This document shows positions 18,391 through 27,600 of a stretch of DNA of 64,000 bases, piece after piece. The notes under the pieces are model-generated. The model had not been told where the DNA came from. It ran no database searches and was given only the letters and a program-made list of their open reading frames with translations. Position 1 is the first letter of the stretch; each line of letters begins with the position of its first letter. Where the stretch lies: assembly GCF_014170335.1 (NCBI RefSeq), contig NZ_LZZS01000042.1, positions 62,001-126,000 on the forward strand. The letters are read 5' to 3'. The DNA is from Achromobacter sp. UMC46 (GTDB taxonomy: Bacteria > Pseudomonadota > Gammaproteobacteria > Burkholderiales > Burkholderiaceae_B). Both the position numbers and the translations under genes were made by a program.

Positions 18391-18942
18391 ATGCAGACCG
18401 ACAACGCCGAGTACATCCGGCGCACCATCCGCAGCGTTCCGGACTGGCCCCAACCGGGTGTCGTGTTCCGTGACATCACGCCGGTTCTGCAAGATCCGCG
18501 CGCGTTCCGGGTGCTGATCGATCTGTTCGTCTACCGCTACATGCGCCAGCGCCTGGATCTGGTGGCGGGCGTGGATGCGCGCGGCTTCATCGTCGGCAGC
18601 GTGCTGGCCTATGAACTGAATCTGGGTTTCGTGCCTGTGCGCAAGAAAGGCAAGCTGCCCTTTCGCACGGTGGCCGAGGAATACTCGCTTGAGTACGGCA
18701 ACGCCGCGGTCGAGATGCACACGGATTCCGTGCGCACCGGCCAGCGCGTGTTACTGGTCGACGACCTGATCGCCACGGGCGGCACCATGCTGGCCGCCAT
18801 CAAGCTGCTTCAGCGCCTGGGCGCGAACGTGGTCGAAGCGGCCGCGATCATCGATTTGCCCGACCTGGGCGGTTCGGCCAAGGTGGCTGCCACCGGTACG
18901 CCGCTCTACACGGTCTGTCAGTACGGCGACGCCACGCCATAA
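18391..18942 (+). CDS. apt: Adenine phosphoribosyltransferase
   Basis: The 183-residue protein shows GVDARGFIVGSVLAYELNLG and the PRPP loop VLLVDDLIATGGTMLAA, with KKGKLPFRTVAEEYSLEYG as the flexible-loop region. It converts adenine and PRPP to AMP in purine salvage. It lies 54 nt after cydC on the same strand and may share its transcript. Confidence 0.95.
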   Translation: MQTDNAEYIRRTIRSVPDWPQPGVVFRDITPVLQDPRAFRVLIDLFVYRYMRQRLDLVAGVDARGFIVGSVLAYELNLGFVPVRKKGKLPFRTVAEEYSLEYGNAAVEMHTDSVRTGQRVLLVDDLIATGGTMLAAIKLLQRLGANVVEAAAIIDLPDLGGSAKVAATGTPLYTVCQYGDATP

Positions 18943-18973
18943 CCTGGGCCGCGGCCAAGCCGCGGCGCCCTGA

Positions 18974-19864
18974 TCACGAATCCGCCAGGCGCGGCTGGAT
19001 GAAATCCAGGAATGCCTTGGTCTTGGCGGGCAGCATGCGCGACGGCAGCAGCGCGAACAGCGGCAGGGGCGTCAGGCTCCAGTCGGGCAGCACCCGCACC
19101 AGCCCCGCCTGCTTGATGGCGCGTTCCATCGCATCGAACACCAGCAGCGGCGTAATGCCCAGGCCCTGGCCGGCCAGGCGCCCCAGCATGCCCACATTGT
19201 TCGCCGACAAGCGGCCGGACACCTGCACGCGTTCCACCTTGTCGCCCGAATGGAGCATCCAGAAGGATGACTCTTCGCGCATGGTCGGCCGCAGGCATTC
19301 GTGGTGCGTCAGATCGCCGGGCACGCGCGGTTCGCCGTGGCGGGCCAGGTAGTCGGGCGAGGCGTACAGCTGGTGGGCCATCAGCACGATCTTGCGCGAG
19401 ATCAGGCTGGAATCGGGCTGTTGCCCGAAGCGCAGGATCAGGTCGAACGGATTGCTGATGGGATCGATCGGACGCATGCTCAAATCGAAATCGCATTCGA
19501 TGTCGGGATGCTGCTCGCGGAATTCGCTGATGACGGCCGGCAGGAACAACTGGGCCAGGCTGGTCGGCAGCGAAATGCGCAGGCGGCCCTTGGGCTGCAC
19601 TGCCATGTCCAGCAACTGGTCGTGCGCAATGCGCGCTTCTTCCACGATGTGCCGGCAGCGTTCAAAGTAGATGGCGCCCGCTTCGGTCAGGTCGATCTTG
19701 CGCGTGCTGCGGTTCAAGAGGCGCATGCCCACGCTGCGTTCCAGTTCGCTGACCCGGCGAGAGAGCGTGGAGGTTGGAATATTCAAGGCTTCCGCGGCGT
19801 GGCTGAAGTTCTTGCGCTTGGCGACTTCGACGAAGAGCGCGATGTCGTTAAGCTGGATATCCAT
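18974..19864 (-). CDS. LysR-family transcriptional regulator
   Basis: Started at the ATG at 19864 the protein has 296 residues. The HTH lies at about 5-60 (NDIALFVEVAKRKNFSHAAE, then IPTSTLSRRVSELERSVG), followed by a substrate-binding effector domain. An ATG six codons earlier is possible. It resembles the CrgA/DsdC-like branch regulating efflux or aromatic genes, but no target is adjacent. The neighbour across the divergent gap is a DUF4148 gene. A long inverted repeat directly upstream (19883-19920) may be its operator. Confidence 0.9.
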   Translation of the reverse strand: MDIQLNDIALFVEVAKRKNFSHAAEALNIPTSTLSRRVSELERSVGMRLLNRSTRKIDLTEAGAIYFERCRHIVEEARIAHDQLLDMAVQPKGRLRISLPTSLAQLFLPAVISEFREQHPDIECDFDLSMRPIDPISNPFDLILRFGQQPDSSLISRKIVLMAHQLYASPDYLARHGEPRVPGDLTHHECLRPTMREESSFWMLHSGDKVERVQVSGRLSANNVGMLGRLAGQGLGITPLLVFDAMERAIKQAGLVRVLPDWSLTPLPLFALLPSRMLPAKTKAFLDFIQPRLADS

Positions 19865-19882
19865 ATGGCCCTCTAGACTCAA

Positions 19883-19920
19883 AATTCCATTTCTGGCAGA
19901 TTTGTATGATAAATGGAATT
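19883..19920 (-). promoter_or_regulatory. 10-bp inverted repeat upstream of the LysR gene
   Basis: Perfect 10-nt arms AATTCCATTT and AAATGGAATT are separated by 18 nt, starting 19 nt from the LysR start codon. The position suits autoregulation. LysR sites are usually shorter dyads with a T-N11-A core, so the long arms are unusual. It could also form a hairpin in the leader RNA. Confidence 0.55.
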
Positions 19921-20247
19921 ATTGTCCCGCCAGTAGAAATGTCTATTTATCCACAAGGAACATCCCGTTCCCCATGTGGCGGACGCGTATCCCGTTGCCC
20001 AGCTTGCTTTCGGCTGAATGACCGCAAGGCCTGCTATGCCTGAGTCTGCGGGCGAACTGCGCAGAAATTGGGCAGATAGCGCCGGATACATCGTGCAATT
20101 GTCCCATCCGTGAAAAGATGTTCACCAAAATAAGGGTTTTTACTAGGCGCCAATCACCAGATACTTCGTCCCAGCAATCAAACAGTCACATCGCACCTGC
20201 CAGCCTGGCAGAAGACGCTGTGCAAGGTTTAGGATGGAGTCATCACA
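19921..20247. other. Divergent intergenic region LysR / DUF4148
   Basis: About 330 nt without a supported gene. It should contain the promoter of the DUF4148 gene; AGGATGGAG, about 8-16 nt before the ATG at 20248, provides the ribosome site. Short open frames here have no recognisable content. Confidence 0.5.
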
Positions 20248-20631
20248 ATGAAAGCCCTAGCAACCGCACTTATGGTCACCGCAACCCTGGTTGGCATGTC
20301 CGCCGCTCACGCCGATGGCAAGACGCGTGAACAGGTTCAGCAAGAACTGCAAGCCGCCAAGGCCGCAGGACAGGTCACGTTCGGCGAACTGGACTATCCG
20401 CCCGCCACTGCGACCCAGACCAGCCTGACGCACGATCAAGTCCAGCAGGAACTGCAAAGCGCCAAGGCCGCTGGCCAGGTCACAACCGCCGAGCTGGATT
20501 ACCCGCCCCGCGCCGCCGTGTCGCAATCCGGTGGCAAGACCCGCGAGCAGGTCCGCCAGGAATTGGCCGAAGCCAAGGCCCGCGGCGAATACACCTTCGG
20601 TGAACTGGATTACCCGCCCAAGGGCAAGTAA
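20248..20631 (+). CDS. Secreted DUF4148 protein with three tandem repeats
   Basis: The 127-residue product has a signal peptide (MKALATALMVTATLVGMSAA, then HADG). Three copies of a roughly 30-residue unit follow. Each contains (T/H)(R/D)(E/Q)QV(Q/R)QEL, then (A/E)AKAxG and a closing (G/A)ELDYPP, with ELDYPP at about 47-52, 81-86 and 119-124. DUF4148 proteins are small periplasmic proteins abundant in Burkholderiales and of unknown function. A sharp terminator follows, so it is monocistronic. Confidence 0.88.
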   Translation: MKALATALMVTATLVGMSAAHADGKTREQVQQELQAAKAAGQVTFGELDYPPATATQTSLTHDQVQQELQSAKAAGQVTTAELDYPPRAAVSQSGGKTREQVRQELAEAKARGEYTFGELDYPPKGK

Positions 20632-20670
20632 TTCCCAAGGCCGGATGCCCGGCCCCGGATGGTCACGAGA

Positions 20671-20699
20671 AACCCCTTGAGACGCCGAGGGGTTTTTTT
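20671..20699 (+). terminator. Rho-independent terminator after the DUF4148 gene
   Basis: AACCCCTTG and the matching CGAGGGGTT arms flank a short loop and run into seven T residues. It ends about 68 nt after the stop codon. The structure and U-tract are textbook. Confidence 0.9.
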
Positions 20700-21078
20700 A
20701 TTGCCTGTCCGTTGCGCGGACGGCCGCGCAGTGTGGCGTATTTGCCGCAAAACTAGGCGCATGCGCGAACAAGTGTTGTCGGTGAATCCGGCGCGGCGAA
20801 TGCGCCGGACGCGCGGTAATCCCGATTTGCGAGCAATGATTCATATTTGTTTTCAAGGCGTTAACGCCGGTTTCCTGGCCTTGCGGCATGTCAGGTGCGC
20901 GTCATTATCCCAACCATGGAAAGTAGTTCGTCGAAATCCGTGTTACTTCGGGTTGCCGCAAGCCGGACACTAGATTCAGTGCAGACGCCGCCTGCTTGTT
21001 CGCAGCGGCACGCAAAGGCCCCGTCGTTCGGACGGTGCGCTTGCGGTTGCCTTTTATCTCGCCATTTTGGGGACTTAC
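20700..21078. other. Porin upstream region
   Basis: About 380 nt with no supported gene. It is the long leader and promoter region of the porin gene, with GGGGA about 7 nt before the ATG. Short plus-strand frames have no family resemblance. Confidence 0.5.
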
Positions 21079-22191
21079 ATGAAGAAGACGCTATTGGCCG
21101 TCGCGTTGCTGGCAGGCTCTGCCGGCGCCGCGCAAGCCGCAGACTCCGTCACGCTGTACGGCTTGATCGACGCCGGTATCGGGTACGAGCAAGTGAAGTT
21201 CAATGGGGTGTCGCAAAGCCGCGTCGGCGGCGTGCAGGGCGTGAGCAGCGGTTCGCGCTTTGGCCTGCGCGGCACGGAAGACCTGGGCGATGGCTTGCGC
21301 GCCGTGTTCACGTTGGAAGGCGGCTTCGGCCCCATGAACGGCAAGTCGCTGCAGAGCGGCCGCCTGTTCGGCCGTCAAGCGACCGTCGGCCTGGACAGCG
21401 ATTCCTGGGGCCGTCTTGAATTCGGCCGCCAGACGAACCTGGCGTCGAAGTACTTCGGTTCGATCGACCCGTTCTCGATCAGCTACAACACCGCCAACAT
21501 GGGCACCACGTTTGGCAGCGCCAACACGATGCGCCTGGACAACATGGTCCTGTACCAGACCCCGAGCCTGAGCGGCTTCAAGGCGGGCGTGGGCTATTCG
21601 TTCAGCGCCGACGACAGCGTCAGCGACACGACGCAGACCGGTTTCGCCACGGGCGACAACAACCGCGTGCTGACCGCCGGTGTGCAATACGTCAACGGCC
21701 CGCTGAACCTGGCCCTGGCCTACGACCGCTTCGACCCGACGAACAAGCGTGTCGGCGGCCAGGACTCGGCCCGTATCCAGGAATACATCATTGGCGGTTC
21801 GTACGACTTTGAAGTCGTGAAGCTGGCGGCCGCGTTCGGCCAGACCCGCGACGGCTGGTTCGTCGGCCAGAACATGGGCACCACGCCCGACGGCATGAAC
21901 AACCTGGGTTCGTTCAAGCTGGCTGACGGTTTCCGCGCCAATTCCTACATGATCGGCGCCACCGTGCCCCTGGGCCGCCACGCCGTGTTCGGTTCCTGGC
22001 AGCGCGCGACCCCGGGCAACGACAAGCTGACGGGCGACGACGCCACGTTCAACGTGTACAGCCTGGGCTATACCTACGACTTCACCAAGCGCACCAACCT
22101 GTACGCGTACGCCTCCTACGGCGACAACTACGCGTTCCAGCACGATGCGCGCGATACCGCAGTCGCCATGGGTATTCGCCACCGTTTCTAA
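21079..22191 (+). CDS. Trimeric outer-membrane porin
   Basis: The 370-residue protein has a signal peptide MKKTLLAVALLAGSAGAAQA followed by DSVTLYGLIDAGIGYE, the standard start of betaproteobacterial general porins. GSRFGLRGTEDLGDGLRAVF, RQATVGLDSDSWGRLEFGRQ and a terminal Phe in GIRHRF fit a 16-strand barrel recognised by the BAM complex. The start is set by the signal peptide; four upstream in-frame codons are excluded. Confidence 0.94.
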   Translation: MKKTLLAVALLAGSAGAAQAADSVTLYGLIDAGIGYEQVKFNGVSQSRVGGVQGVSSGSRFGLRGTEDLGDGLRAVFTLEGGFGPMNGKSLQSGRLFGRQATVGLDSDSWGRLEFGRQTNLASKYFGSIDPFSISYNTANMGTTFGSANTMRLDNMVLYQTPSLSGFKAGVGYSFSADDSVSDTTQTGFATGDNNRVLTAGVQYVNGPLNLALAYDRFDPTNKRVGGQDSARIQEYIIGGSYDFEVVKLAAAFGQTRDGWFVGQNMGTTPDGMNNLGSFKLADGFRANSYMIGATVPLGRHAVFGSWQRATPGNDKLTGDDATFNVYSLGYTYDFTKRTNLYAYASYGDNYAFQHDARDTAVAMGIRHRF

Positions 22192-22310
22192 GCGGCCAAA
22201 GCGCCCGACCGGACCTTGCTGAATGCGCGGCTCATCTCCGTGAGCCGCCGAGTGACAGCGAACCCCCCCCTACTTGGGTCCGGCCGGACGCGTTTGACGG
22301 TCAGAAGGGA

Positions 22311-22336
22311 AGGGCCTCCGGAAGGAGGCCCTCTCG
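22311..22336. terminator. Hairpin between porin and ilvA
   Basis: AGGGCCTCC and GGAGGCCCT pair perfectly around GGAA. Tails on both sides are only mildly T-rich, so its direction is unclear. It lies between two convergent genes and could serve both. A second dyad CGGCTCA/TGAGCCG at 22228-22247 is closer to the porin stop. Confidence 0.6.
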
Positions 22337-22370
22337 CATTGGGGCGGCAGTTTGGCGCTTGGCGCCGGCG

Positions 22371-23879
22371 CTACAGGAACAGCTTGTAGGCCGGGTTGTC
22401 GGTCTCGTTCCAATGCGGATAGCCGAGTTCGGCCACGAACGTGCGGAATTGCTTCTTGTCCGCCGCCGGCACCTGGATGCCGATCAGGATGCGGCCATAG
22501 TCGGCGCCCTGGTTGCGGTAGTGGAACAGGCTGATGTTCCAATCCGGATTCATCGCATTCAAGAAACGCATCAGCGCACCCGGACGCTCCGGGAACTCGA
22601 AGCGGTACAGCAGTTCGTCGCGCGCCAGCGCCGAGCGCCCGCCCACCATGTGTCGCAGGTGGGTCTTGGCCATTTCATCATGCGTGAGGTCCAGCGTGTC
22701 GAACCCGTGGCGGCGGAAATTCGCGGCGATCTTGTCCGGCTCGGCGGCGGACGACACCTGGATGCCGACAAAGACATGCGCGCGGTCCGCATCCGAGATG
22801 CGGTAGTTGAATTCCGTGACGCTGCGTTCGCCGACCAGTTCACAGAAGCGGCGGAAGCTGCCGCGCTGCTCGGGCATGGTCACGGCGAAGACGGCTTCGC
22901 GCATCTCGCCCACTTCGGCGCGTTCGGCCACGAAGCGCAGCCGGTCGAAGTTCATGTTCGCCCCGCAGGCGATGGCGACAAGCGTCTTGCCCTTCAGGTG
23001 GTGTTCGGCCGCATACTGTTTGGCGCCGGCCACGGCCATGGCGCCTGCCGGTTCCAGCACGCTGCGCGTGTCCTGGAAGACGTCCTTGATGGCGGCGCAG
23101 ATCGAATCGGTGTCGACGACCACGAAGTCGTCGACGTACTTGCGGGTCAGCTTGAACGTTTCGGCGCCCACCATCTTGACGGCGGTGCCGTCAGAGAACA
23201 GGCCCACATCGCTCAGTTGCACGCGGCGGCCGGCGCGCACGCTGCGCAGCATGGCGTCGGAGTCCTCGGTCTGCACGCCGATGATCTTGATCTCGGGCCG
23301 CAGCTGCTTGATATAGGCGGCCACGCCGGAGATCAGGCCGCCGCCGCCGATGGCGACGAAGATGGCGTCGATCGGGCCGGGGTGCTGACGCAGGATCTCC
23401 ATGCCCACCGTGCCCTGGCCGGCGATCACGTCGGGGTCGTCGAAGGGGTGGACGAAGGTCAGCTTTTCTTTCTTTTCCAGGATCTGGGCGTGGGCGAAGG
23501 CGTCGGTGAAGCTCTCGCCCGCCAGCACGACCTCGCCGCCCAGCCGGCGCACCGCGTCGATCTTCACCTGCGGGCTGGTCGTGGGCATGACGATGACGGC
23601 GCGGCAGCCCAGCCGGCTGGCGGCCAGCGCCACGCCCTGGGCATGGTTGCCGGCCGATGCCGCGATGACGCCGCGGTTGCGCACGGCGGGCGCCAGGTTG
23701 GCCATCTTGTTGTACGCCCCGCGCAGCTTGAAGCTGAAGACGGCCTGGGTGTCCTCGCGCTTGAGCAGGACGGTGTTCGAGATCCGCTGGGACAGCTGGG
23801 GCGCGATCTCCAGCGGCGACTCGACCGCGACGTCGTAAACCTTCGAGGTCAGGATGCGTTTCAGGTAATCAGTGGACAT
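22371..23879 (-). CDS. ilvA: Biosynthetic threonine ammonia-lyase
   Basis: The 502-residue protein has the PLP lysine in FSFKLRGAYNKM and a catalytic domain to about residue 325. Two ACT-like regulatory segments follow (EVGEMREAVFAVTMPEQRGS; ELLYRFEFPERPGALMRFLN). It deaminates threonine to 2-oxobutanoate, the first step to isoleucine, and is fed back by isoleucine through the C-terminal domain. The length is that of the long biosynthetic type. It is alone on its strand. Confidence 0.95.
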   Translation of the reverse strand: MSTDYLKRILTSKVYDVAVESPLEIAPQLSQRISNTVLLKREDTQAVFSFKLRGAYNKMANLAPAVRNRGVIAASAGNHAQGVALAASRLGCRAVIVMPTTSPQVKIDAVRRLGGEVVLAGESFTDAFAHAQILEKKEKLTFVHPFDDPDVIAGQGTVGMEILRQHPGPIDAIFVAIGGGGLISGVAAYIKQLRPEIKIIGVQTEDSDAMLRSVRAGRRVQLSDVGLFSDGTAVKMVGAETFKLTRKYVDDFVVVDTDSICAAIKDVFQDTRSVLEPAGAMAVAGAKQYAAEHHLKGKTLVAIACGANMNFDRLRFVAERAEVGEMREAVFAVTMPEQRGSFRRFCELVGERSVTEFNYRISDADRAHVFVGIQVSSAAEPDKIAANFRRHGFDTLDLTHDEMAKTHLRHMVGGRSALARDELLYRFEFPERPGALMRFLNAMNPDWNISLFHYRNQGADYGRILIGIQVPAADKKQFRTFVAELGYPHWNETDNPAYKLFL

Positions 23880-23987
23880 GGACTGCGGCGGGACAAGAGT
23901 GGAGACGTGGGCACGATTATTGCAGGGAAAGCCGCAAGGCCGGATTCCCGGCCGTTATTCTCTTGCGCGCGGCTACACTCGCTCATC

Positions 23988-24533
23988 ATGGAAGAAAGCC
24001 TCTTGTCCGCTGTTCACTGGCTCCTGGGGATGCTGGCGCTGCCCTCGGTGGGCCTGTCGGCCATCTTCACGGTGTCGCTCGTGTCCGCCACCCTGCTGCC
24101 GCTGGGCTCCGAGCCGGCGGTGTTCGGCTACATCAAGTTGTCGCCGGACATGTTCTGGCCGGCCATCCTGGTGGCCACCGCCGGCAATACCGTGGGCGGC
24201 GCAATCAGCTATTGGATGGGTTGGGGCGCCGAACGCGCGATGCAGCGCTGGAAGGAAGGACATACCCCCACGCCGCACCCGCACCCCGGCGCGACCGAAA
24301 CCGGCCGTATGCGCGGGCGCTGGAATGAGCGCGCCCACGACTGGATCCACCGCATGGGGCCGCCGGCGCTGCTGCTGTCGTGGCTGCCGGCGGTGGGCGA
24401 CCCGCTGTGCGCGGTGGCGGGATGGCTGCGGCTGTCCTTCTGGCCCTGCGTGCTCTATATGGCCATCGGCAAATTCCTGCGCTATCTGGTGATGACCGCC
24501 AGCCTGCTGTGGTTCTTTCCCGGTCAGGTCTGA
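23988..24533 (+). CDS. YqaA/DedA-like membrane protein
   Basis: The 181-residue protein has several hydrophobic segments. It contains GLSAIFTVSLVSATLLPLGS, ILVATAGNTVGGAISYWMGW and WLPAVGDPLCAVAGWLRL, the pattern of the small YqaA branch of the DedA/SNARE-associated (VTT) family. Members are inner-membrane proteins implicated in lipid scrambling or transport. The start at 23988 follows the divergent ilvA by 108 nt. Confidence 0.85.
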   Translation: MEESLLSAVHWLLGMLALPSVGLSAIFTVSLVSATLLPLGSEPAVFGYIKLSPDMFWPAILVATAGNTVGGAISYWMGWGAERAMQRWKEGHTPTPHPHPGATETGRMRGRWNERAHDWIHRMGPPALLLSWLPAVGDPLCAVAGWLRLSFWPCVLYMAIGKFLRYLVMTASLLWFFPGQV

Positions 24534-24664
24534 CGCTGACTCGAAGCTTAAACAGGGACGGATAATCCTTGTTTCCGTCCGTTTTCGGCCGGTTTCCTGG
24601 GGGTATTCGGGGTCAAGTCCGCCCGATGGCATAAAATAATTTTTTATGGGCCCCTCTTGCCGCC

Positions 24665-27600
24665 ATGAACGCCCCACTCGCTAGCCACATCTTGAACGGG
24701 GCGATGCCGCCCGCAGCACCCGCGCGATTGCGCGAAATCCCCTACAACTACACGTCGTTTTCCGACCGCGAGATTGTCGGCCGGCTGCTGGGCGATGACG
24801 CCTGGAGCCTGCTGGGCGACCTGCGCGGCGAACGCCGTACCGGCCGCTCCGCCCGGATGCTGTACGAAGTGCTGGGCGACATCTGGGTCGTGCGCCGCAA
24901 TCCGTACCTGCAGGACGACCTGCTGGACAATCCCAAGCGCCGCAAGCAGCTCATCGACGCCTTGCACCACCGCCTGGGCGAAATCGACCGCCGCCGCGAA
25001 CCGGGCACGCCCACCGAAGACGGCCACGATCCGCGTCGCGACGAGAAGGTCGTCGGCCTGCTGGCCCGCGCCCGGTCCGCCATCGCCGCCTTCGAGGGCG
25101 AGTTCGACCAGACCACCATGATGCGCAAGCAGGCGCAGAAGGTGCTGGGCCGCATCACGGCGCGCGACAACATCAAGTTCGACGGCCTGTCGCGCGTGTC
25201 GCACGTCACGGACGCGACCGACTGGCGCGTGGAATACCCCTTCGTGGTGCTGACGCCGGATTCCGAAGACGAGATCGCCGCGCTGGTCACGGCCTGTATC
25301 GAGCTGGGCCTGACCATCGTCCCGCGCGGGGGCGGCACCGGCTATACCGGCGGGGCCATCCCGCTGACGTGGAAGTCGGCCGTCATCAACACTGAAAAAT
25401 TCGACAAGCTGGGCAAGGTCGAGTCCTGTATTTTGCCCGGGCTCACCGAGCCCGTGGCCGTCATCCATGCCGGCGCCGGCGTGGTGACCAAGCGGGTGTC
25501 GGAAGCGGCTGAGGCCGCCGGCTTCGTGTTCGCCGTGGACCCGACCTCGGCCGAAGCGTCCTGTGTGGGCGGCAACATCGCCATGAACGCGGGCGGCAAG
25601 AAGGCCGTGCTGTGGGGCACCGCGCTGGACAACCTGGCCTGGTGGCGCATGGTCGACCCGGACGGCAACTGGCTGGAAGTCAGCCGCCTGGAACACAACA
25701 TGGGCAAGATCCATGATGTGGAGCTGGCCCGCTTCGAGCTCAAGTGGTTCGACGGCAAAGGCAAGCCCGGCGAGCGTCTGCTGAAGACGGAAATGCTGGA
25801 AATCAAAGGCCGCGTGTTCCGCAAGGAAGGGCTGGGCAAGGACGTCACGGACAAGTTCCTGGCCGGCCTGCCGGGCATCCAGAAGGAAGGCTGCGACGGC
25901 CTGATCACGTCCGCGCGCTGGGTGCTGCACCGCATGCCGCGCCATACGCGCACGGTCTGCATGGAGTTCTTCGGACAGGCGCGTGACGCGATCCCGTCGA
26001 TCGTCGAGGTCAAGGGCTACCTGGACGGCGAGGGCCGCGCGCGCGGCGCCATCCTGGCCGGGCTGGAGCATCTGGACGAACGCTATCTGCGCGCGGTGGG
26101 CTACGCCACCAAGAGCAAGCGCGGCGTGCTGCCCAAGATGGTCCTGATCGGCGACATCGTCGGCGACGACGACGACGCGGTGGCGGCTGCCGCCAGCGAA
26201 GTCGTGCGTCTGGCCAACACGCGCCACGGCGAAGGCTTCGTGGCCGTCAGCCCCGAGGCGCGCAAGAAGTTCTGGCTGGATCGCTCGCGCACCGCCGCGA
26301 TCGCGCGTCATACCAACGCCTTCAAGATCAATGAAGACGTCGTGATCCCGCTGCCCCGCATGGGCGAATACACGGACCACATCGAACGCATCAATATCGA
26401 ACTGTCCACCCGCAACAAGCTGAAGCTGCTGGGCGCGCTGGACGCGTATCTGTGCACGCCGCTGCCCGTGGGCAAGGCGGACGACGCGGACATCGACGGC
26501 ACCCGCGCCGAAGTGCTGGCCGAGCGCACGCGCCAGGCGTTGGAACTGCTGGGCGCCACGCGCCAGCGCTGGCAGTGGCTGCTGGACAACCTGGACCTGC
26601 CGCTGGCCGAGGCCTTGCCGCAACTGCAAGGGCTGGGCCTGGGCGACGTGCATGCCGCGCTGACCGAGCGCCTGGCCGCGCAGCCCGGCGCCCGCGTGTT
26701 CGACATCGTGCAGGACCGCACGATCCGCGTGTCCTGGAAGGTCGAAGTGCTGCCCGGCCTGCAACGCGCGTTTTCGGGCGCCGCCTACAAGAAGATCGTC
26801 GACGAGCTGGTCGCCATCCATGGCCGCGTGTTGAAGAGCCGCGTGTTCGTCGCGCTGCACATGCACGCCGGCGACGGCAATGTGCACACCAACATCCCGG
26901 TCAACTCGGACGATTACGAGATGCTGCAGGAGGCCCACCAGGCCGTCGACCGCATCATGCAGATCGCCCGCGACCTGGACGGCGTGATCTCGGGCGAACA
27001 CGGCATCGGCCTGACCAAGTACGAATTCCTGACCGAAGCCGAACTGGCGCCGTTCCAGGACTACAAGCGCCGCGTCGATCCCAACGGCCACTTCAACGCC
27101 GGCAAGCTGATGCCGGGTGCCGATCTGCGCCACGCCTGGACGCCCAGCTTCAACCTGATGGGCCACGAGTCGCTGATCATGCAGCAAAGCGACATCGGCG
27201 CCATCTCGGACTCCATCAAGGACTGCCTGCGCTGTGGCAAGTGCAAGCCCGTGTGCGCCACGCACGTGCCGCGCGCGAACCTGCTGTATTCGCCGCGCAA
27301 CAAGATCCTGGCCACGTCCCTGCTGGTGGAGGCCTTCCTGTACGAAGAGCAGACCCGCCGCGGCGTCAGCCTGAAGCACTGGGAAGAATTCGAAGACGTC
27401 GCCGACCACTGCACCGTCTGCCACAAGTGCTACAACCCCTGTCCGGTGGATATCGATTTCGGCGACGTGTCGATGAACATGCGCGCCGTGCTGCGACGCA
27501 TGGGCCGCAAGTCGTTCAACCCGGGCACGGCCAGCGCCATGTTCTTCCTGAACGCCAAGGATCCGGCCACCATCAACGCCACGCGCAAGGCGATGGTGGG

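Noticed and set aside
20248..20631. Tandem repeats considered as a CRISPR-like array
   Set aside because: The repeats are coding, contiguous and protein-level; there are no unique spacers.
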